Source: Echinarachnius parma (taxonomy: Eukaryota; Echinodermata; Echinoidea; Clypeasteroida; Echinarachniidae). Taken from it: a stretch of DNA of 64,000 bases. The stretch spans positions 1-64,000 of the forward strand of contig JBAMJV010010099.1 in the NCBI GenBank assembly GCA_037951105.1, given 5' to 3'. The notes under the pieces were generated by a model, which was given only the letters and a program-made list of their open reading frames with translations, ran no database searches and had not been told where the DNA came from. Positions 33,487 to 45,698 of this stretch are shown here, in pieces. The stretch's first letter is position 1, and every line of letters starts with the position of its first letter. The translations under genes and the position numbers were made by a program.

Positions 33487-34620
33487 CAAACTAAACTTAG
33501 CAACTAAAACGTGCATTTTATCATTTAAAAAAAAGAAGCTTCAATTTTAACATACTAGGCTGGACAGTTGTAGGTGATCTGAAAGGTTCAGTCATATATA
33601 TAGGATTTGTTTTATGCTCATGTATTTGATTTGTTTGTTTATGTGAATATTAATAAATAGCCTGTGGAGGGCTCAACAATTTGAAGAAAAAACAAATATA
33701 TATATATAGGAGGCTGTTTTCATTGCAATGCAAAACTAATTATTTACTTTTATACCTTCAGAAAATGTTGTTGTTTTTATATTAACACTAAACACGTAAT
33801 TAGTTCCCACTAAGAAACCATAAATACAAATGAAATAATTCAACATAAGACTTGGCAACAGACTAGTCTACCGCAGTCTCTCTTCTGTCACGTTACAAAG
33901 CGAAGCGAGTCACGCTTCATATAAATTCAAATTTCATCCGAGATGATGACAATATTTTACCGACATCCGACATAGTTCGTAGTTAGGAGAGGGTATAAGG
34001 GAGATCAATATCCCCGGCTGCAGCTCTCTTTGTATAAGTTTCCTTTTCTTTGTCAAACTAAACTTAGCAACTAAAACGTGCATTTTATCATTTAAAAAAA
34101 AGAAGCTTCAATTTTAACATACTAGGCTGGACAGTTGTAGGTGATCTGAAAGGTTCAGTCATATATATAGGATTTGTTTTATGCTCATGTATTTGATTTG
34201 TTTGTTTATGTGAATATTAATAAATAGCCTGTGGAGGGCTCAACAATTTGAAGAAAAAACAAATATATATATATAGGAGGCTGTTTTCATTGCAATGCAA
34301 AACTAATTATTTACTTTTATACCTTCAGAAAATGTTGTTGTTTTTATATTAACACTAAACACGTAATTAGGTCCCACTAAGAAACCATAAATACAAATGA
34401 AATAATTCAACATAAGACTTGGCAACAGACTAGTCTACCGCAGTCTTTCCTTCTGTCACGTTACAAAGCGAAGCGAGTCACGCTTCATATAAATTCAAAT
34501 TTCATCCGAGATGATGACAATATTTTACCGACATCCGACATAGTACGTAGTTAGGAGAGGGTATAAGGGAGATCAATATCCCCGGCTGCAGCTCTCTTTG
34601 TATAAGTTTCCTTTTCTTTG
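33487..34620 (+). repeat. Near-identical tandem duplication of about 567 bp
   Basis: Copy 1 spans 33487-34052 and copy 2 spans 34053-34620. Only about three substitutions and one or two small indels were seen, so identity is near 99%. No TG...CA ends and no interior exist, so it is a plain tandem duplication or possibly an assembly artefact. Confidence 0.9.
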
Positions 34621-35100
34621 ACCCCATCCCCCCCCCCCCCCCACCCCCTCTCCTGCCTTGACCCATACCCCTTGGTACGTAACCTGCATGACTGGCTACA
34701 AATCTTACACCTCTCTCGTCTTGGGTCACATGTGGGCACCCCTGTCCGGCCCCCTCTTGCCCCCCCCCCCCCCCCCCCCCCCCCACACACACACAATCTT
34801 TGACACCACCACCACCCTTCTGTGGCGATTCTAGCTACGACACTGTAATAATTATGTCGCGCTTGCCTGATGGATATCATCTAAATGTAAATCAGCACTC
34901 GCGAACCGAATTTTTTCTTTTTTAAAATCCTTTATTCCATCATTTACCTCTTTTTGAGACGGGAGAATTAGGTCTACACTTGACATTTGAAAAGAATTAG
35001 TTTTATGTAATACACCTGATGGGATGGAATATTTGTTTCGAATAGCCATGAAACACTGTCTTGCCGTCATTGCACCCCCCCCCCCCCCCCTCCGCCTCAC
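34621..35100. other. C-run-rich intronic block with a hAT-like right end
   Basis: C runs lie at about 34628-34642, 34759-34784 and 35077-35090. The sequence ctagctacgacactg at 34832-34846 looks like a hAT-type right terminus. No matching left end was found. Confidence 0.4.
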
Positions 35101-35156
35101 GTCTGCCCTATATTAGTTACTGTAGTGTCACGACCGGGTTTATATGATGGATATCA

Positions 35157-35235
35157 TATAATAAATAATACTAATAATGGTGGCTACTTATATAGCGCAC
35201 GTTCTGTCTTTCGACGCTCGCGGCGCATCACTATA
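35157..35235 (-). repeat. SINE/LINE 3'-tail fragment
   Basis: The phrase ataataaataatactaataa followed by tggtggctacttatatagcgc is the reverse of a GCGCTATATAA-(ATT)n tail, the ending also seen in the SINE at 541-888. Adjacent sequence at 35271-35303 repeats 35020-35046 (gatgggatggaatatttg). Confidence 0.5.
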
Positions 35236-35260
35236 ATATAAATGTAAATCAGTTATCATT

Positions 35261-35754
35261 TTTGTCTTGCAGGTGGGATGGAATATTTGTTTCGAATAAC
35301 CATTCATCGATTGTTGCACATCGCAACACAGTTTACTTTATAGACCCCTTTAACTCAACATGAATATTATATTATCGATCAGCATGCCGGATTATGTTTA
35401 ATATATGATTGAGGTTTCTTCGATCCCCACATGCACATTTTATTTTTTATTTTGGGGGGCTCTTGTTCTATTCACGAGATCACGTTTCGCGTTGTACGTC
35501 ATTGATGATGTAATGCGAATCAATTATTTCATCAATAAAATATCATCCCGGGAACCGCGATTTTAGTTGAACAAACTCACGGAGTTGCACACCCCAAAGA
35601 AGGCCATTGCCCCACGAAATTGGAAATAATTATGCCCGAATCCGATATCAGGGAATTGTGTTAATATACAGATGGATTTAGAGTTATAAAGAAAGATTAT
35701 CTAAATGTGATATATACCATGGTGACTATAGATGTGACAAGATATACAAATTGG
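35261..35754. other. Intronic, unassigned
   Basis: No recognisable feature apart from the short duplicated phrase at its left edge. Confidence 0.3.
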
Positions 35755-36385
35755 AGAGCTTAGTTCTAAAAGGTGCTAAATCCACTTTTCAATACAATTG
35801 AGTTAACGATATTAGTACATTACTAAGCTAGTAGCTATCTCTTTCTCCAAACTTTAGAACAAATTACATGATCGAAATCAAAATATGGAACGTTCCATTT
35901 TCATATTCCCATAGGCATGTGTACAAAGTTGGACAAAGAAACCTCTTTTTCTTCAAAGTTGAAATGTGGATTTAGCGCCTTCTGGAATTAAAGGGACTTA
36001 GTAACATTGTCCAAATCCTCAAAACTTATTTGGAACTCTAGTGGTTCTCTCATACCTTATCATATTCATATTAACAATAAAAGCACGGGACAATGCAGGT
36101 TTCGGTTTTTCAAATTTCCATTTCGTTCAAAAGATATTTACGATTGAAGTGTTCAGTGATATGAAATTGTCTACGGGATAATTTGAGCCGTGTACAAGGT
36201 AAGTGCAATGAGTTAGTGAATATCACTTTGCATTTTCGCTCATATCTCAGCCCAAAAAAATCTACTTAACGTGAAATTTTCACACATTACTTTGTGGACA
36301 TATCAGATCACACCAATACACATTTTATTAATCACTTATCACTTTTTGCACTTGTCAACAAAGTTACTAAATCCCTTTAAGCTCT
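35755..36385 (-). mobile_element. Family J TIR element, copy 2, interrupted by family C
   Basis: The left arm is agagcttagttctaaaagg. The right arm is tagcgccttctggaaTTAA, then family C, then TTAAgctct. Removing one TTAA and the insert restores an arm that mirrors agagcttaattcc, as in copy 1. Confidence 0.8.
35988..36380 (-). mobile_element. TTAA family C element, copy e, inserted in family J
   Basis: It runs from TTAAAGGGACTTAGTAACAT to agttactaaatccctttaa. Its interior is close to copy b. TTAA at 35988-35991 and 36377-36380 is the target duplication inside the family J arm. Confidence 0.9.
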
Positions 36386-36519
36386 AATTACACTCTCATC
36401 AGTAAAAACGAACAGCCAGCATTTAGCTTTCCTTATTGCCACTTGTGTAACACAAGTAATGAAGAAACCCAAACAAATCATGAGTTTGTCAGGCCCCCCA
36501 AAAAGCAAAATTCCATAAC

Positions 36520-37119
36520 CTTCTAATTGACATTGAAGAAACGGATTGCCTGGAAATATGGACGCAGTCATTCATTTTGATCGAAATAATGATATAAATT
36601 AAAATGGAACCAAAGACGGAAAGTTACGACACGTTTATCCATCACAGTCGAGTTTCACCAGGGAACACCATTGCGTATTGCCAAGGCACTCTTGCGCCCG
36701 ATACATCAAAGAAAAGATATACATATAAGGGAATATTCATGCCTTTGAATTTGACATTAAAGAAACAAAGTGCCTGGGAATATTGATGCATTTATTTGTA
36801 ACCCGACATGCTATCCATCGCATTAGAGTTTCACTGGGATCGTTTTCGATTGCCAAAGCACCTTGCATCCGCACAGCAAAGAAACAACATTATAGAAAGA
36901 GAGACATTAATGCCGTTGAATTTTTGACATTGAACAAAATGCCTGGAAATATTGATAGTTCGATACATCCATAATTTCATCGAAATATGATATTAAAATC
37001 ATACGTAACCAAGGGAGGAACAATTTCTACAACAAGTTATCCATCATATTATTAGAGTTTTAATTCGCCACGTACGCTGATACCGTTTCGAGTTGCCCAA
37101 ACCCCGCGTCCACACAGCA
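36520..37119 (+). repeat. Degenerate tandem repeat, 3-4 units of about 180-220 bp
   Basis: Recurring words are tatccatc-ca-t-gagttt (36632, 36810, 37037), tttgacatt-a-aaa and gcctgg-aatattga. Units are strongly diverged. Confidence 0.6.
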
Positions 37120-37475
37120 TTAAAGGGATCCATTAACTTTGTTGAAATGCGCAAAAAGTGGTGAATGGTTGATAAAATGTGTATTTTTACAAATCTGATA
37201 TGCTCCTCTAAGTAATGTGCGAAGATTCACGATAATTGATGTTATATGGCAGATTAATGACCGAAAATGCAAAGTGATATTTGCTAACTCATTGCACTGA
37301 CTTTGTACACAGTTATAACTTTCCAGTGGATAATTACAAATCCGAGCACTTCAATCATCTTTACAACAAAAGGGAAGTTTAAAAAACCGAAACATGTTCC
37401 ATGTTTCTATTGGTAATACAAATACAGTGCGGTACATTTTGTGGATTTTGACAATGTTACTAGAGATCCCTTTAA
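37120..37475 (+). mobile_element. TTAA family C element, copy f
   Basis: It begins TTAAAGGGATCCATTAACTT and ends gacaatgttactagagatcc then ctttaa. The interior is complete but clearly diverged from copies a and g. Confidence 0.85.
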
Positions 37476-37589
37476 TAATACAGCAAAATCAACGCGTTCC
37501 TACCGTCGATCGCCCAGACGCCCCCGTCTCCTGCAGCGACAGCTTTTCCCTTCATTCTATAGTCGGAGCATCTTGTTCTTATCAATTAT

Positions 37590-37855
37590 GGCCTATTCCC
37601 ACTGCACTGTTTCTCCTTCAGTTTCCTATCCAACCAAAATGTGGTGAAACTGGCAGTATATCTAGCAACGAAATGAATCCGAAATCGCCGCAGTCGAACA
37701 AGCAGACATCGGAAACGGAGCCGAATAATTAGTATCCTACAAGTCCGTTCCGAACTTGGTTCGCATCATTTCGTTTCCTGACAGTATTCTGCTAGTACCT
37801 TCCGGAAGTCAAACGGGTAGGAAACGGAAGGAGACACGGTGCAGTGGGACTAGGC
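37590..37855. mobile_element. Family I TIR element, copy 2
   Basis: The left arm tggcctattcccactgcactg and the right arm cacggtgcagtgggactaggcc are inverted repeats of about 45 bp. The interior has gtaccttccggaagtcaaac. A rearranged relative is at 12205-12640. Confidence 0.7.
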
Positions 37856-38703
37856 CACAATGCTGATCGATTGGTTGGTTCTTTTTATTCTCCTCGAGCT
37901 TCACGGGTGACATTCAATGACATTTCCATTCATTAAAAAAAGCAGAAAAGAATTATGGTAGTTACCGAATCATTATGGGGTGATAACAACATCTCCGTTT
38001 TCTTAACCACAGCGTTCTTTGCGCGTCACCCATGGTGGTTACATTTCATCCACATAGAACAGTCTCGTTTGAATCATGTGTTCGTTGTTTTTACTTTAAT
38101 TTTCAATCTATTTGAGATTTTTAAAAATTACACATCAATCCAGAATGCCAATTCAAGATATATAAAATAAAACATACAGTCAACATGTGTAGGGAGACCA
38201 CATTTGGCAAATCAGAAAAATGGCTACTGTATATAGACAGATGACCTCTATAGACAGGTTTAAGTATATCTGTATCGGATCACTTTTTTTGGGCCACTAT
38301 ATTGATTTGGAATAATTTTTACAAATAATAAATAAAATAAAATATGGGTATAAAGAAGTATAAGAAGAGGATTCTGTATTTTTGTTTATAAACATGCAGT
38401 CTGCCCCTCCCTACAAGGATGGTGTGTCCGCTTCTATTCTCTGTGTCAACACATGGTCAAACAAATCATTTCACGCGGCCCTTCCGAGTTGTAATTATTT
38501 TGGATGTTTTGTTATTGTTCATCATTATTATAATAGTAATCCTAAAATTTTAAAAGTGATTGATGGATGACATTTTCCATGAATAAAATTGAAAGGCGAA
38601 TTCAATTCACAAAGTTTAAGAACAAATGATCGTCAAAGGACGTTGGCCTCTCCCGATAGTCGCCCCCGTCCCTTCGTCCATCATGTCCTTAGCGACCTTT
38701 CCT
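37856..38703. other. Intronic, unassigned
   Basis: AT-rich, with short frames and no recognised domain. Confidence 0.3.
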
Positions 38704-39039
38704 TTAAAGGTACACTTGAGTATTGGTACTTCCCGAAATGCACGTTGACACGAAATTGGTTGGTTTTAATTCCATTTGAAAGTTCCTTGAATAAAACATG
38801 TAAAATGAGAATCATTCCCTTTCAAATGCTTTTCAAATGCTTTGAAAAAAATCTAAATAGGTTTTTAAATAGTTGTTGATGATATCTTTATTGAATCATA
38901 ATTTCAACAAAACATTAAATGCACAATTTTGTATGAAAAATTTCGAGCATGGTGGAGTTATAACTATTATTTTCTACCGTAATGATGCAGGTTTTGGTTA
39001 CTAAAGTTAAGTTTGACCAATACTCAACAATCCCTTTAA
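38704..39039 (+). mobile_element. TTAA family B element, copy 1
   Basis: The ends are TTAAAGGTACACTTGAGTAT and accaatactcaacaatcccttt-aa. The element is shorter than the copies at 43204 and 61259. Its right TTAA (39036-39039) is also the left TTAA of a family G element. Confidence 0.75.
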
Positions 39040-39706
39040 AGATCGTCCTGCGTGGAGATGCTAGACCACGGGTCGCCATTCTGAACCAGGCTAGAAGTTT
39101 GTGTGCACTGTATTGTGTTATCAGATCCTCGCCCCAACCATACACCCTTCCTCTACCCTCATCACCTAAAGCCCGGCGCAGACAGAGCCGACTCTACCCG
39201 ATCCGACTGGTTTCAATCAGGCTAAGGTTGGGCCCGGTCGGTCGGAGCAGATTTATCGTGTTGAATCGGCCCCAACTGGCATCCGACTGTCTCTCGACTG
39301 GCAAAATGTGCGTCGCGAGGCACTGAAAACTGAGCCGATCGGAATGAAAACCAGTCGAATCGGGTCGAGTCGGCTCTGTCTGCAGAGGGCTTTAGGCTTG
39401 ATTATGTAATCACCATACTTGTATAGTGTATCAATATGTTCCGTATAGTTAGATGAGTTCTGAATAAAGCACACTTGCTACTTTGACCTCCAAGCCAAGC
39501 AGTCATAGTCTCCTTCCTGTCCTTGCTCCTGAGTATAGTATACTTTACATACACAAAATTGGCTTGCTCCTGAGTCTAGTATTATTATACATACACAAAA
39601 CACTGCATAACACTGAGTCAGTGTGTGTTACACACCGTGCGCAACGCGTTCGCAAGATGACACGTTGCGTCTGATTTCCGTATCCGAACTACATGTATAC
39701 CTTTAA
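39036..39706 (+). mobile_element. TTAA family G element, copy 4, interrupted
   Basis: The left part is TTAAAGATCGTCCTGCG with gggtcgccattctgaacc. The right part is accgtgcgcaacgcgttcgc and ends tacctttaa. About 500 bp of other sequence lies between, including the TIR element at 39167-39394 and a short ctcctgag-tagta duplication near 39527-39590. Confidence 0.6.
39167..39394. mobile_element. TIR element with about 45-bp arms, nested in family G
   Basis: The arms are taaagcccggcgcagacaga and the complement of taaagccctctgcagacaga, each continuing gccgactc-acccgat-cgactgg. The outermost bases fit a TA target. Non-coding. Confidence 0.75.
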
Positions 39707-40439
39707 TACACATTGAGCGCGCAGTTCACTGGCATACTACTTCAGACCCTTTCTCATCACTGACTTAAACAGTTTAACATTTAGAAAAGGGTGTGAAAAG
39801 GGTAAAGTATTATCACTGACAAGTTCAGGGTATTTTAATTGAAAAACCTGTGTCCCCCTCCAAAAAAAAAATTAACAAAATGAAAATTGTTTAACTTGCC
39901 TTTTCTTACAGCTCCCTAAACACTTAAGTTTTCCCTAAACACTTAAATAAGTCGAACCCACCGTTTTCCTTTTTTTTCATGACACAGCTTGTGCATCAAG
40001 TTTATGTTGTCGTTTGATGAATCGTTCTCCTTTCCCTGCCAAGGGTGACTGATAGAAAATTACTTCAAAATAAAAATTTCCCATTTATAATCTACTGCTG
40101 ATGTGAAACGACTTGCGCTGAATTGTTCTACTGAGCATGCGCTCACGAATTATTTTTTACGCGAATAATAATGAAATATTGTGCGCGTATATATTCGCAA
40201 ATTTGCGTGAACGAAAATCGCGAGGAGAGTTTGCGCGGGAAAGTGCGAGTCGGGCCCTGTTCGAGTTAATACGAGTTTATACTCGTGAGCACTACCGTAT
40301 ATATAAAACCCACTTCTAAATCAGATTAAATTGTAGATGTGAAAGAGGTGAAGATGTTGTTTTAGTCCTCCTCGACCATGGTAGCGGTTGGTAGATGACC
40401 AATGTTCTATCTGCCATGGTCAATACCGACGCGCGATCG
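39707..40439. other. Intronic, unassigned
   Basis: No recognisable element. The short frame at 40137-40319 has no domain. Confidence 0.3.
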
Positions 40440-41260
40440 GTTCTCATTACTCGCGTAAATGATACTTGATGGTGATGGAGGAGGGTGTTGGTACTTGATC
40501 TTCCCTGCCGACAAAACGGGGGCGGTTTATTACACCCCGATCTATGCAGCTGCGTAGAGTAATATTCAGGTGTATGTGTGTGAATGGGGTTGGTGGTGGT
40601 GGGGGGGGGGGGGGGGGGGGGGGGTGGGTGTGTACACTCGCTTCATTTGTTCGACAGAAAACCATTCATTTGACCAATGGTCAAGATTCCTTTACTCGCA
40701 TAAACACTGGTAAATGATACTTGATGTTGATGAAGGAAGGTTTTGGGACTTGAGCTATACTATACTGCCAAAACGGGGGCGGTTTATTACACCCCGATCT
40801 ATACAGCTGCGTGGAGTAATATTCAGGTGTATGTGTGTGTATGGGGTTGGGGGGGGGGGGTGTACCTCGCTCCCCTTGTTCGACAGAAAACCATTAATTT
40901 GACCAATGGTCAAGATTCCTTTACTCGCGTAAACACTGGTAAATACTTGATGTTGATGGAGGACCAGGAGATACTTGAGCTGTACTACTGCCAAAACAGG
41001 GGGCGATTTATTACACACCGATCTATAACATCGTTGTGAAGTTAGGCTGGGTGCATATGGGAGAGGTGCGCGGCTCGCCTTAATTGCAAAAGACCATTCG
41101 TTTAACCAAAAGTCAATATTCCTTTTATTTACTCGCACAAATCAATGATACTTGATATTGGGGAACGAGTGAGTTGATACTAAAGGAAGCTATCTTACTA
41201 CACAAACAGGGGCGTTTTGTTACTCCCCGATCAATAAAAAGGCGTAAAATAAGGGGGTCC
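40440..41260 (+). repeat. Tandem array, about 4 units of about 230-250 bp, with G runs
   Basis: Each unit carries tttactcgc-taaa-actgg, then tacttgat-ttgatggagg, then aaaacgggggcggtttattac and a caccccgatctat block, with a TGTG word and a G run (40601-40624, 40850-40860) in two units. The last unit lacks the G run. Confidence 0.8.
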
Positions 41261-42239
41261 ATTCACACTTTATTCACAACTTAATTCACCTCCTCCACCC
41301 TAGCAGTCCCCCCCCCCCCCCCCCCCCCGAACAAAAATAAATAAATAAATAAATAAAAATAATAATAATAATAAAATAAATAAATAAAAAATAAAAAAAT
41401 AATTTAAAACAAATTTTTAAAAATTGTCGACGTTTTGCGTAAGCCAACCGTAAAGCTTCAACTGGGATTGCTTATTGCGCTGCGATACATATAAAGCAGA
41501 TTTGAGGGACCGCTTCTCAACCGCCTTCGATCACCACCATCCCCCACCCCCCCCCCCCCCCCCCCTCCACCTTCCACCCGATTTAGTTTCCTCTGTCTAC
41601 GTCACATATGGTATAGACCCCTTCATTTGGGTGACATGACATTTAAACCCGGCGACAATTGCCAATAATATAGCTCCGAGTAGAATGTGATTATTGCCAC
41701 GTTAACGTGTTAGTGTATAGGGTCCCAGTAACACTTTCCCGTAAACAACGTCTCGCCGTTAAGAGCCACGTATAATGTCCGAATATTCGTGAAATGCAAC
41801 GAAACGCGGCTTAACTCTTTCGTGGCAATAATAAATGAATTAACGTGGCAATACGTGGCACTCCCATGAAGGCAGAGTTGCATTATACTTTCAAATTGTT
41901 AAAGTTCTTCTACGTAAAATCAGACATGATGACTGATGCGGCATCTGTGACGGTAACGTAACGGGAGTGGCGGGGTGTCTGGCGTGGCCATCACATGGCT
42001 CTATACGAGGTCTAGCGTATTACGGGGTGTTTACGGCGCCGTAAAATAATCCGATCGTTCCTAAATTCGCATTTACGTTGCTCTTACGGCAGTGCTATAC
42101 GGGGATATGTGACTGCGGCATATATGCAGTGAGGTTAGAAAAGCGGGTTCCACGTCCTTTCCAACTGTTCAAATGTCCTTAATATTACCCTTTCTGCATT
42201 GCGTCTACATCCTAAAGAGTGTACATCATACGCACAGAC
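41261..42239. other. Intronic, C runs, (AAAT)n and unassigned sequence
   Basis: C runs are at about 41308-41328 and 41547-41565. An (AAAT)n/(AAT)n tract is at 41335-41400. The rest is unassigned. Confidence 0.4.
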
Positions 42240-42600
42240 TCTGTTTCAATTATTGAATCGTTTTCAATCTAATTTTAAAAAAGCATTCCATTGATTAGTA
42301 CCGAGTAGTAATTCATCTTCATCTCGCCAAGTGTGCACATTTTGACACACTTTTTTAAGTATCCATGTTGTATTTTGCTAGTTTTGTTGGTTCGATAAAA
42401 CAGTTATCGCAACGTAACGTACCGTATTATAATTGTATCTCCAAACCTTGAATCGTTTCCAATCTAATTTAAAACAGCATTCCATTGATCAGTTAGTACC
42501 GGTAATAATTCATCTTCATCTCGCCAAATTTTGTGACACACTTTTCAAAGTATCCATGTTGTATTTTGGTAGTTTTGTTTGTTCGATAAAATTACATCCT
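42240..42600 (+). repeat. Two-unit tandem duplication, period about 195 bp
   Basis: Both units carry ttgaatcgttt-caatctaatt, agcattccattgat-agt, aattcatcttcatctcgcca and tatccatgttgtattttg. Moderate divergence. Confidence 0.75.
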
Positions 42601-43203
42601 AAATCCATTTGTCTCGAAATGTGTCTCAAGTATCCGTGATTACATGGATAATTTGCTTGATATGTTATTGTTTAACTATATTACACAGGATGTTGTTGAT
42701 GTGATCCAGTATTTATCTTACAATCTTTGGCTTGCGTTTTCTTACTTTGTCTATTTTGTTTTACAAAGTTAAGTTTGTTAGAGTGTACGTTTTTATTGTA
42801 CGACATCCGGTATTATTGTACAACACTTTGTTGGTTTCTACGAAAATGGATACTTTCATTACACCTCGAACTCGTTAATATGTTCAATTTCCTTACCATA
42901 TCAAATTATTGTCGGATTAATATATTTTCTTTCATAACTAGTATAAATACATTCAATTTAATCAATGGAATTGAAAGTTTGGTATAAACGGGGCAAGTTA
43001 ATTACCAGAAGGATAGTAATCAGGGAAATTAAGATAATGGAGAGGAGAAGAAACAAATGTCGATTCCATGTTTCATAATAAATTACACAAGAAATATAAA
43101 AATGTTAATGTTAAATTCGAATAGGCAAGTATAAACTTTTCCGATGTTTTAGTTTCAGTATTTATGTAATGAACGGGATGAATCCAATGTATAAACATGG
43201 GTA
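42601..43203. other. Intronic, unassigned
   Basis: AT-rich, no recognisable feature. Confidence 0.3.
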
Positions 43204-43726
43204 TTAAAGGTAGTGTTGAGTATTGGTATTTTCCGAAGTGCCCCCCGATATTTTTGTGTGAGATAATGAAAAACTGACTGTCAAATTCGAAAGAACATAC
43301 AATTTTAATGACAGAATAAACTTTATTTGATCAAAATCGGTTCAGAAACGGCGGAAATATCCATAAATATATTTGTATTCAAAATATTTAGACTTTTTAG
43401 AAAAATTGCAAAAAAGACTACTTTGAAAAAAAAATCAGAAAAGGTTTTTAAAAAGTCGTTGATGATATCTCTATATTGAATCATTATTTTAACAAACATT
43501 AAATGCACAATTTTGTATGAAAAAAGGCTAAAACCAATGTGTTTTTTAATAGCGCCCTCTTGAGTTGTAACGGCTCTTTTGTAATGATAACAGGGGTTTT
43601 ACTTAGTCGTTTGTAATTATGTATACTTTTCGAGCATGGTGAAGTTATAACTATTACTTTGTACCGTAATGGTGCAGGTTTGTGTTACTAAAGTTATGTT
43701 TGACCAATACTCAACTATCCCTTTAA
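43204..43726 (+). mobile_element. TTAA family B element, copy 2
   Basis: The ends are TTAAAGGTAGTGTTGAGTAT and caatactcaactatcccttt-aa. It is highly similar throughout to 61259-61812 (for example tttccgaagtgccccccgat and tagcgccctcttgagttgta). Confidence 0.9.
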
Positions 43727-44246
43727 TAAGGATAACTTAACAGAAAAGGTAAAATGGATTAGTCAATCTTTTCGTTTGAATTTGAATGTCTTGAGGGGGG
43801 AAAACGGCGTGTATAATTTTCTTTCACTCTCTCTCGAAACTTCTTAATTTCCAACTTGAAACTGAGACGGGAAATTTAGAATTCAAATGAATGACGAGAT
43901 AGCGGAAGTCTCTTCGATTTTGTAGGCGCGATTACCCATAATGCCCGGGGCAAATCGGCGGGAAAATGAAATGTCACGAGTTAATTGGTGGCTGCATGCA
44001 TTGTACACGCGGTCTCTCTCGCTAGATCGATTTTTGCGTTATACAGTTCATAAAAGATACAGTATAAGGAGGGAGAGAGAGAGAGAGAGTGTGTAGAGAA
44101 ATTTAAAAAGAAAGAAGGAAGGAGATAACATGGTAATAGATAACTGTGATCAGCGCCGTGCGAACGGATAGGTTAGGTAAGAGAGAGAAGGGGGGGGGGG
44201 GGGGAATAAGATGGATTAAAAGACTGATCTGTTATTAGGAAGACCT
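43727..44246. repeat. Diverged satellite block with GA tract
   Basis: The stretch 43927-44010 is paralogous to 47148-47232 (attacccataatgcc, a ggcgggaa block, atgtcacgagtta). A GA-rich tract is at 44070-44095 and a G run at about 44190-44203. Confidence 0.5.
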
Positions 44247-44413
44247 GGGCCCCGTTGCAGAAAGAGATACAAATCGATTGTAAGTTGCAATTAATCGTAA
44301 GTCGGATCACGTGTTCTAGATGCGCAAATCTGATTGGTTGAAACGCGTAAATTTTCTGACTTACGATCAATCGTAACTTACAATCGATTGAATCTCTTTC
44401 TGCAACGGGGCCC
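44247..44413. mobile_element. Family E palindromic MITE, copy 2
   Basis: The termini are GGGCCCCGTTGCAGAAAGAG and its complement. The loop has a tgcgcaaatctgattggttg segment, inverted relative to copy 1. Confidence 0.9.
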
Positions 44414-44747
44414 ATAATGTATTGTAATTTCCTCAACACCTAGCTGCTCGGGTGGACTGAAACTTGATTACACGCATTATTTTGATACCTCATTTTAAAT
44501 GTGTTATACCCATCTCCCTGGCAACGTTGAGTGTCGTATAGGGAGGTGAAAGGTATACAGGTGTGTTATATAACATGGGGAGTGACTGATGAGTTAATCA
44601 TTGAACATTATTGGGGGAAATTACTTTGTGTGAAAACACATTTCGGTTGATTAACAAAGGCGAAAGCATGCATAACAAATGCATAACAAAAAGCCGTATA
44701 GTAAGGTGAAAGGTAAAGGTGTGTATGGTAATTAAGTGTCTGATGAG
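44414..44747 (+). repeat. Satellite-type unit with an empty TTAA site
   Basis: This stretch parallels 44700-45260. Its tgatgagTTAAtcattgaac at about 44587-44606 is the uninterrupted version of the site occupied by family D copy 2. Confidence 0.7.
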
Positions 44748-45177
44748 TTAAAGGGGACCACCAGGCAAAGAACAACACATATTAATTATAAGTTTTTGGT
44801 ACCGTGTTGTGATATCAAATAGATACCCAACAGTTTGCAAATGGTTGTGTAATTCATAAACAATGCAATTAATTACCACCACTTACGGAACCATTATTGT
44901 TTCATGGTTCCGTACGCGCCAAACATTTGCGAGTGCGCCTAATCTATTCTCGCGTACGTTTTGAGACAATAATCCCGGACGATTCGTTCGCCCTGGACAA
45001 AGGTAGTCTTCGTATACGCAGACCCATGAACGCATGCTTTAGAATGGTGACGCGTTTTCCAATTACATTTTTTTCTTTCTGGAAACATATTTTTCCCAAC
45101 TTGTTGATGGAATGGACTACTAAAGATGTTACCTTTCATTGATAAGAATATTATGTTGGGGTGGTGGTACCCTTTAA
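44748..45177 (-). mobile_element. TTAA family D element, copy 2
   Basis: The ends are TTAAAGGGGACCACCAGG and tggtggtaccctttaa. The insertion point is tgatgag|TTAA...TTAA|tcattgaac, and the paralogous empty site is at 44594-44597. Confidence 0.95.
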
Positions 45178-45338
45178 TCATTGAACATGTGGGTAAATGA
45201 CTTTGTATGAAAACGCATTTCGGTTAATTAACGAAAAACGAAAGCATGCATGAAACATTGCACATGATCTCCTTCACCTCATCAAAAAATACTAATTCAA
45301 GTGATATAGACAGCGTATAAAAGAAGGAAAGCAACTGA

Positions 45339-45698
45339 TTAAAGGGATCTAGTAACTTTGTTGACATTTGCAAAAAGTGATGAGTGGTTGATACAATGTA
45401 TATTTTTGTTATCTGATATGTCCACTGGGTGTTGTGTGAAAATTTCAAGTTAAATGGACGTTATATGGCCGAGTAATGCGTAACAATGCAAAGTGATATC
45501 AATTGCACTCACTTTGTATACGGTTTTCGCGGTCCAGTGGATAATCTAACATCTGAACTTTTTAACGAAAAGGAAATTTGAAAATCCGAAACGTGTCCCA
45601 TGCTTTTATTGTTAATATGAATACAACAAGGTATGAGGGAACCGCTAGAATTCCAATTGGATTTTGAGGATTTGGACAATGTTACTAAGTCCCTTTAA
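45339..45698 (+). mobile_element. TTAA family C element, copy g
   Basis: It runs from TTAAAGGGATCTAGTAACTT to gttactaagtccctttaa. It is one of the best-preserved copies in this orientation, with small deletions near 45500 and 45560. Confidence 0.9.

Noticed and set aside
33487-34620. The two 567-bp direct repeats as long terminal repeats
   Set aside because: They are directly adjacent with nothing between, lack TG...CA ends, and show no flanking target duplication.
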